Shown here: piece after piece, positions 4,980 through 6,933 of the stretch
How positions within the stretch are numbered: the stretch's first letter is position 1
Layout of the letters: each line of letters begins with the position of its first letter
From: Promethearchaeota archaeon
GTDB lineage: Archaea; Asgardarchaeota; Lokiarchaeia; Sigynarchaeales; SOKP01
DNA length: 6,933 nt
Assembly: GCA_030608765.1 (NCBI GenBank)
Contig: JAUWDN010000056.1
Coordinates: forward strand, 1-6,933
Direction: 5' to 3'
Position numbers and translations under genes: made by a program
Notes under the pieces: model-generated
What the model saw: only the letters and a program-made list of their open reading frames with translations
What the model was told of the DNA's origin: nothing
Databases searched by the model: none

Positions 4980-6740
4980 ATGGATATTGATGAAATAAAA
5001 AAGCTAATATGGATTTTTGGTCTGACAAATGCCGTGAAATTTGAAGGAAAACCGAATTTGAAGGCTATTATGGGAAAATTAATGGGTCAAAAACCAGAGC
5101 TCAGAACTCAGGTAAGCGATATTAAACCTGTGCTGGATGAAACGATCGTAGAGATTTCTAAACTAACTATAGATGAACAAAAAGAAAAACTACTGCAATT
5201 AGATCCTACTGCGTTAGAGAAAAAAGTTACTTCCAAAGAGCAAAAAGAATTACCCGATTTACCAAACACTCAAAATTACGATAAGATCGTAATGCGATTA
5301 GCCCCATACCCTAGTGGGGCTCTACATATTGGAAACGCGAGAATGGTGATATTAAACAGTGAATATGTTAAACGATACAATGGGACGTTAATTCTTTTCT
5401 TTGATGACACAATTGGCAGCCCTAAATCTATGCGTAATAACCCTAAAGCAAAGTATGTGCTCCCTAACGCTTACCAATTAATAATAGATGGTTTAAAATG
5501 GCTGGATGTTAAGTATTCCGAAGTTTATTACAAAAGTGATAGGTTAGAAATATATTACGAATATTGTGAGAAACTCATTCAAGATAATATTGCATATGTG
5601 TGTTTTTGTAGTGCAACCGAGTTTAGGGATAGATACAAGAAAAAGAAGGAACAATGTCCTCACAGAAATCAATCGGTTCGTACAAATCTTCAAGAATGGA
5701 ATAATATGAAAACGGGCAAATATCATGAAACAGATGTTGTAGTTAGACTTAAAACAGGAATGGATCAAAAAGATCCTGCCCTAAGGGATCAAATTATAAT
5801 GAGAATTTCCGAAGCGGAGCACCCACGTGTTGGAACTAAATATTTAGCTTGGCCAATGTTAGAATTTTCTTGGGCAATTGACGATCATTTAATTGGGGCG
5901 ACACATATTTTAAGGGGTATAGATCTAGTAAAAGAAGATGTAATCGAAGAATTCATATGGGACCATTTTAACTGGAAAAAAGGCGAATTCTTGCATTACG
6001 GTAGAATAAAGTTTTCAGATATGAAATTAAGCAAAACTCAATCCAGAAACAAGATTATCCAAGGTATCTTCGACGGTTGGGACGATCCTAGAACCTGGAG
6101 CTTGCAATCCTTAGAAAAAAGAGGAATTAGGGCTGAAGCATTAAAAAAAACGCTTTTAGAGCTAGGTATGTCAACTACGGGAATAGTTTTTGATGAGTCG
6201 TGGCTGTATTCAAAAAATAAAGATATTATCGATGGACTCTCAAATAGATACTTCTATGTAGAAGAGCCGATCAATATTGAGATAGAAAATGTGCCAATCT
6301 CAGAATGCGTCGCAGAACCATTACTGTTACCATCAAATCCAGAAAAAGGAAAAAGAGAAATTAAAGTTGTTACAAAAGATAACAGACTGAAAATCTTAAT
6401 CGCTCACACAGATGCAATTAAGTTAAGAAAAGGGCAAATTATCCGATTAAAAGACTTAATAAATATTCAAATAATGTCAATAGATTTAAATAAAAACCTA
6501 ATAAATTCCAATTTTCATAGTTTCGAATTAAATAGGGAATTTTCTATTATTCAATGGGTTTCCAAAGAAGAAAATGTTAAAGTTTCAATATTAAAACCTG
6601 ATGGAACAATCTCTAAAGGGAATGGAGAGGTAAACCTAGTTAACATTCCATTGAACAAAACGATCCAATTCGAACGATTTGGATTTGTGAATCCAATAAA
6701 GTGGGAAGATAATGTATTAATATGCTATTTTACTCATTAA
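4980..6740 (+). CDS. gltX: Archaeal-type glutamyl-tRNA synthetase (GluRS)
   Basis: A class I aminoacyl-tRNA synthetase that charges tRNA with glutamate. In archaea it usually also mischarges tRNA-Gln for later amidation. The 586-residue form from ATG 4980 matches the archaeal layout: a helical N-terminal extension (1-95, with LTNAVKFEGKPNLKAIMGKLM), then the Rossmann fold. The HIGH-type motif is HIGN at 116-119 in LAPYPSGALHIGNAR. A C-x-C...C-P-H element (C208, C210, C226, H228) probably binds zinc, and YKSDRLEIYYEY precedes it. The KMSKS-type loop is KLSKT at 349-353, followed by GWDDPRTW and a GlnRS-like beta-barrel anticodon-binding domain. The frame stays open upstream to a TTG at 4905, but those 25 residues do not look like the family, so ATG 4980 is chosen. 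After FFDDT it has IGSPKSMRNNPKAKY instead of the usual D-P-R-T-K segment. It appears monocistronic. Confidence 0.95.
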   Translation: MDIDEIKKLIWIFGLTNAVKFEGKPNLKAIMGKLMGQKPELRTQVSDIKPVLDETIVEISKLTIDEQKEKLLQLDPTALEKKVTSKEQKELPDLPNTQNYDKIVMRLAPYPSGALHIGNARMVILNSEYVKRYNGTLILFFDDTIGSPKSMRNNPKAKYVLPNAYQLIIDGLKWLDVKYSEVYYKSDRLEIYYEYCEKLIQDNIAYVCFCSATEFRDRYKKKKEQCPHRNQSVRTNLQEWNNMKTGKYHETDVVVRLKTGMDQKDPALRDQIIMRISEAEHPRVGTKYLAWPMLEFSWAIDDHLIGATHILRGIDLVKEDVIEEFIWDHFNWKKGEFLHYGRIKFSDMKLSKTQSRNKIIQGIFDGWDDPRTWSLQSLEKRGIRAEALKKTLLELGMSTTGIVFDESWLYSKNKDIIDGLSNRYFYVEEPINIEIENVPISECVAEPLLLPSNPEKGKREIKVVTKDNRLKILIAHTDAIKLRKGQIIRLKDLINIQIMSIDLNKNLINSNFHSFELNREFSIIQWVSKEENVKVSILKPDGTISKGNGEVNLVNIPLNKTIQFERFGFVNPIKWEDNVLICYFTH

Positions 6741-6835
6741 TTAGACTCAACTAGTTTATACGCGTTATACTTTTAAATCAGAAACAATAATAAATCTAAA
6801 ACAATTAAAACAATCAATTTTAAATTGTATTAAGA

Positions 6836-6933
6836 ATGAATGGGAAGGAAAATTTGGACGATTCGAGAAAAAGTAAGTTGAAATGGGCATATTGTCCAAT
6901 ATGTGGGACTAAAATACCTCAAGTTGAAAATAT
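6836..6933 (+). CDS. Zinc-ribbon protein, N-terminal fragment
   Basis: The last 98 bases of the window open a frame from ATG 6836 that continues past the right edge. The 32 visible codons read MNGKENLDDSRKSKLKWAYC and then PICGTKIPQVEN. The C-P-x-C-G pair is the first knuckle of a zinc ribbon, and the second Cys pair would lie beyond the edge. A second ATG at 6840 is in another frame and reaches a stop after 13 codons, so 6836 is preferred. It lies 95 bases after gltX on the same strand; that gap holds only AT-rich sequence with a possible promoter. Such short ribbon-headed proteins are very common in archaea, and the ribbon alone does not give a function. Confidence 0.7.
   Translation, partial: MNGKENLDDSRKSKLKWAYCPICGTKIPQVEN

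Noticed and set aside
5544..5768. 74-codon minus-strand ORF inside gltX
   Set aside because: Antisense to the conserved zinc-element region of GluRS, with no domain of its own.
6815..6827. Inverted repeat CAATTT-T-AAATTG before the zinc-ribbon gene
   Set aside because: Only 6 bp arms in very AT-rich DNA; easily chance, and no second copy seen in the window.
1..6933. CRISPR array, insertion sequence, toxin-antitoxin or defence cassette
   Set aside because: No regularly spaced repeats, transposase motifs, terminal repeats or recognisable defence domains were seen on either strand.

Overview
The window looks like a piece of an AT-rich archaeal chromosome. Three things support an archaeon. The glutamyl-tRNA synthetase (4980-6740) has the archaeal N-terminal extension and a C-x-C...C-P-H zinc element. 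The tRNA-Arg gene carries a short intron with an archaeal bulge-helix-bulge splice motif and encodes no CCA end. Genes start without convincing Shine-Dalgarno sequences, often with TATA-like elements about 25-30 bases upstream. The low GC content, a short exported protein and a stand-alone Lrp/AsnC ligand-binding (RAM) domain resemble Asgard archaea, perhaps Lokiarchaeia. That placement is inference from resemblance, not proof.

Layout, left to right. 1-177 (-) is the N-terminus of an exported protein that runs off the left edge. 385-1815 (+) is an amidase-signature hydrolase. Convergent to it is a probable two-gene minus-strand operon: a charged protein of unknown function (2939-3469), then a sugar-phosphate nucleotidyltransferase with a left-handed beta-helix tail (1842-2930). 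Divergent from that operon is a HAD-superfamily hydrolase (3601-4380). Its 3' end nearly abuts the 3' end of a minus-strand tRNA-Arg(GCG) gene (4387-4489), which is interrupted by a 30-nt intron in the T-loop. Upstream of the tRNA on the same strand lies a stand-alone RAM-domain gene (4536-4820) with no ATG, GTG or TTG start. Divergent from it is gltX, followed by the first 32 codons of a zinc-ribbon protein at the right edge.

Functionally this is a mosaic of housekeeping genes: translation (GluRS, tRNA-Arg), activated-sugar metabolism (nucleotidyltransferase), small-molecule hydrolysis (amidase, HAD) and probable ligand sensing (RAM). I see no mobile element, CRISPR array or defence system. 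The most informative oddities are the T-loop tRNA intron, the RAM gene with a missing start codon, a symmetric inverted repeat centred between two divergent genes, and lineage-type variations in GluRS and the nucleotidyltransferase.
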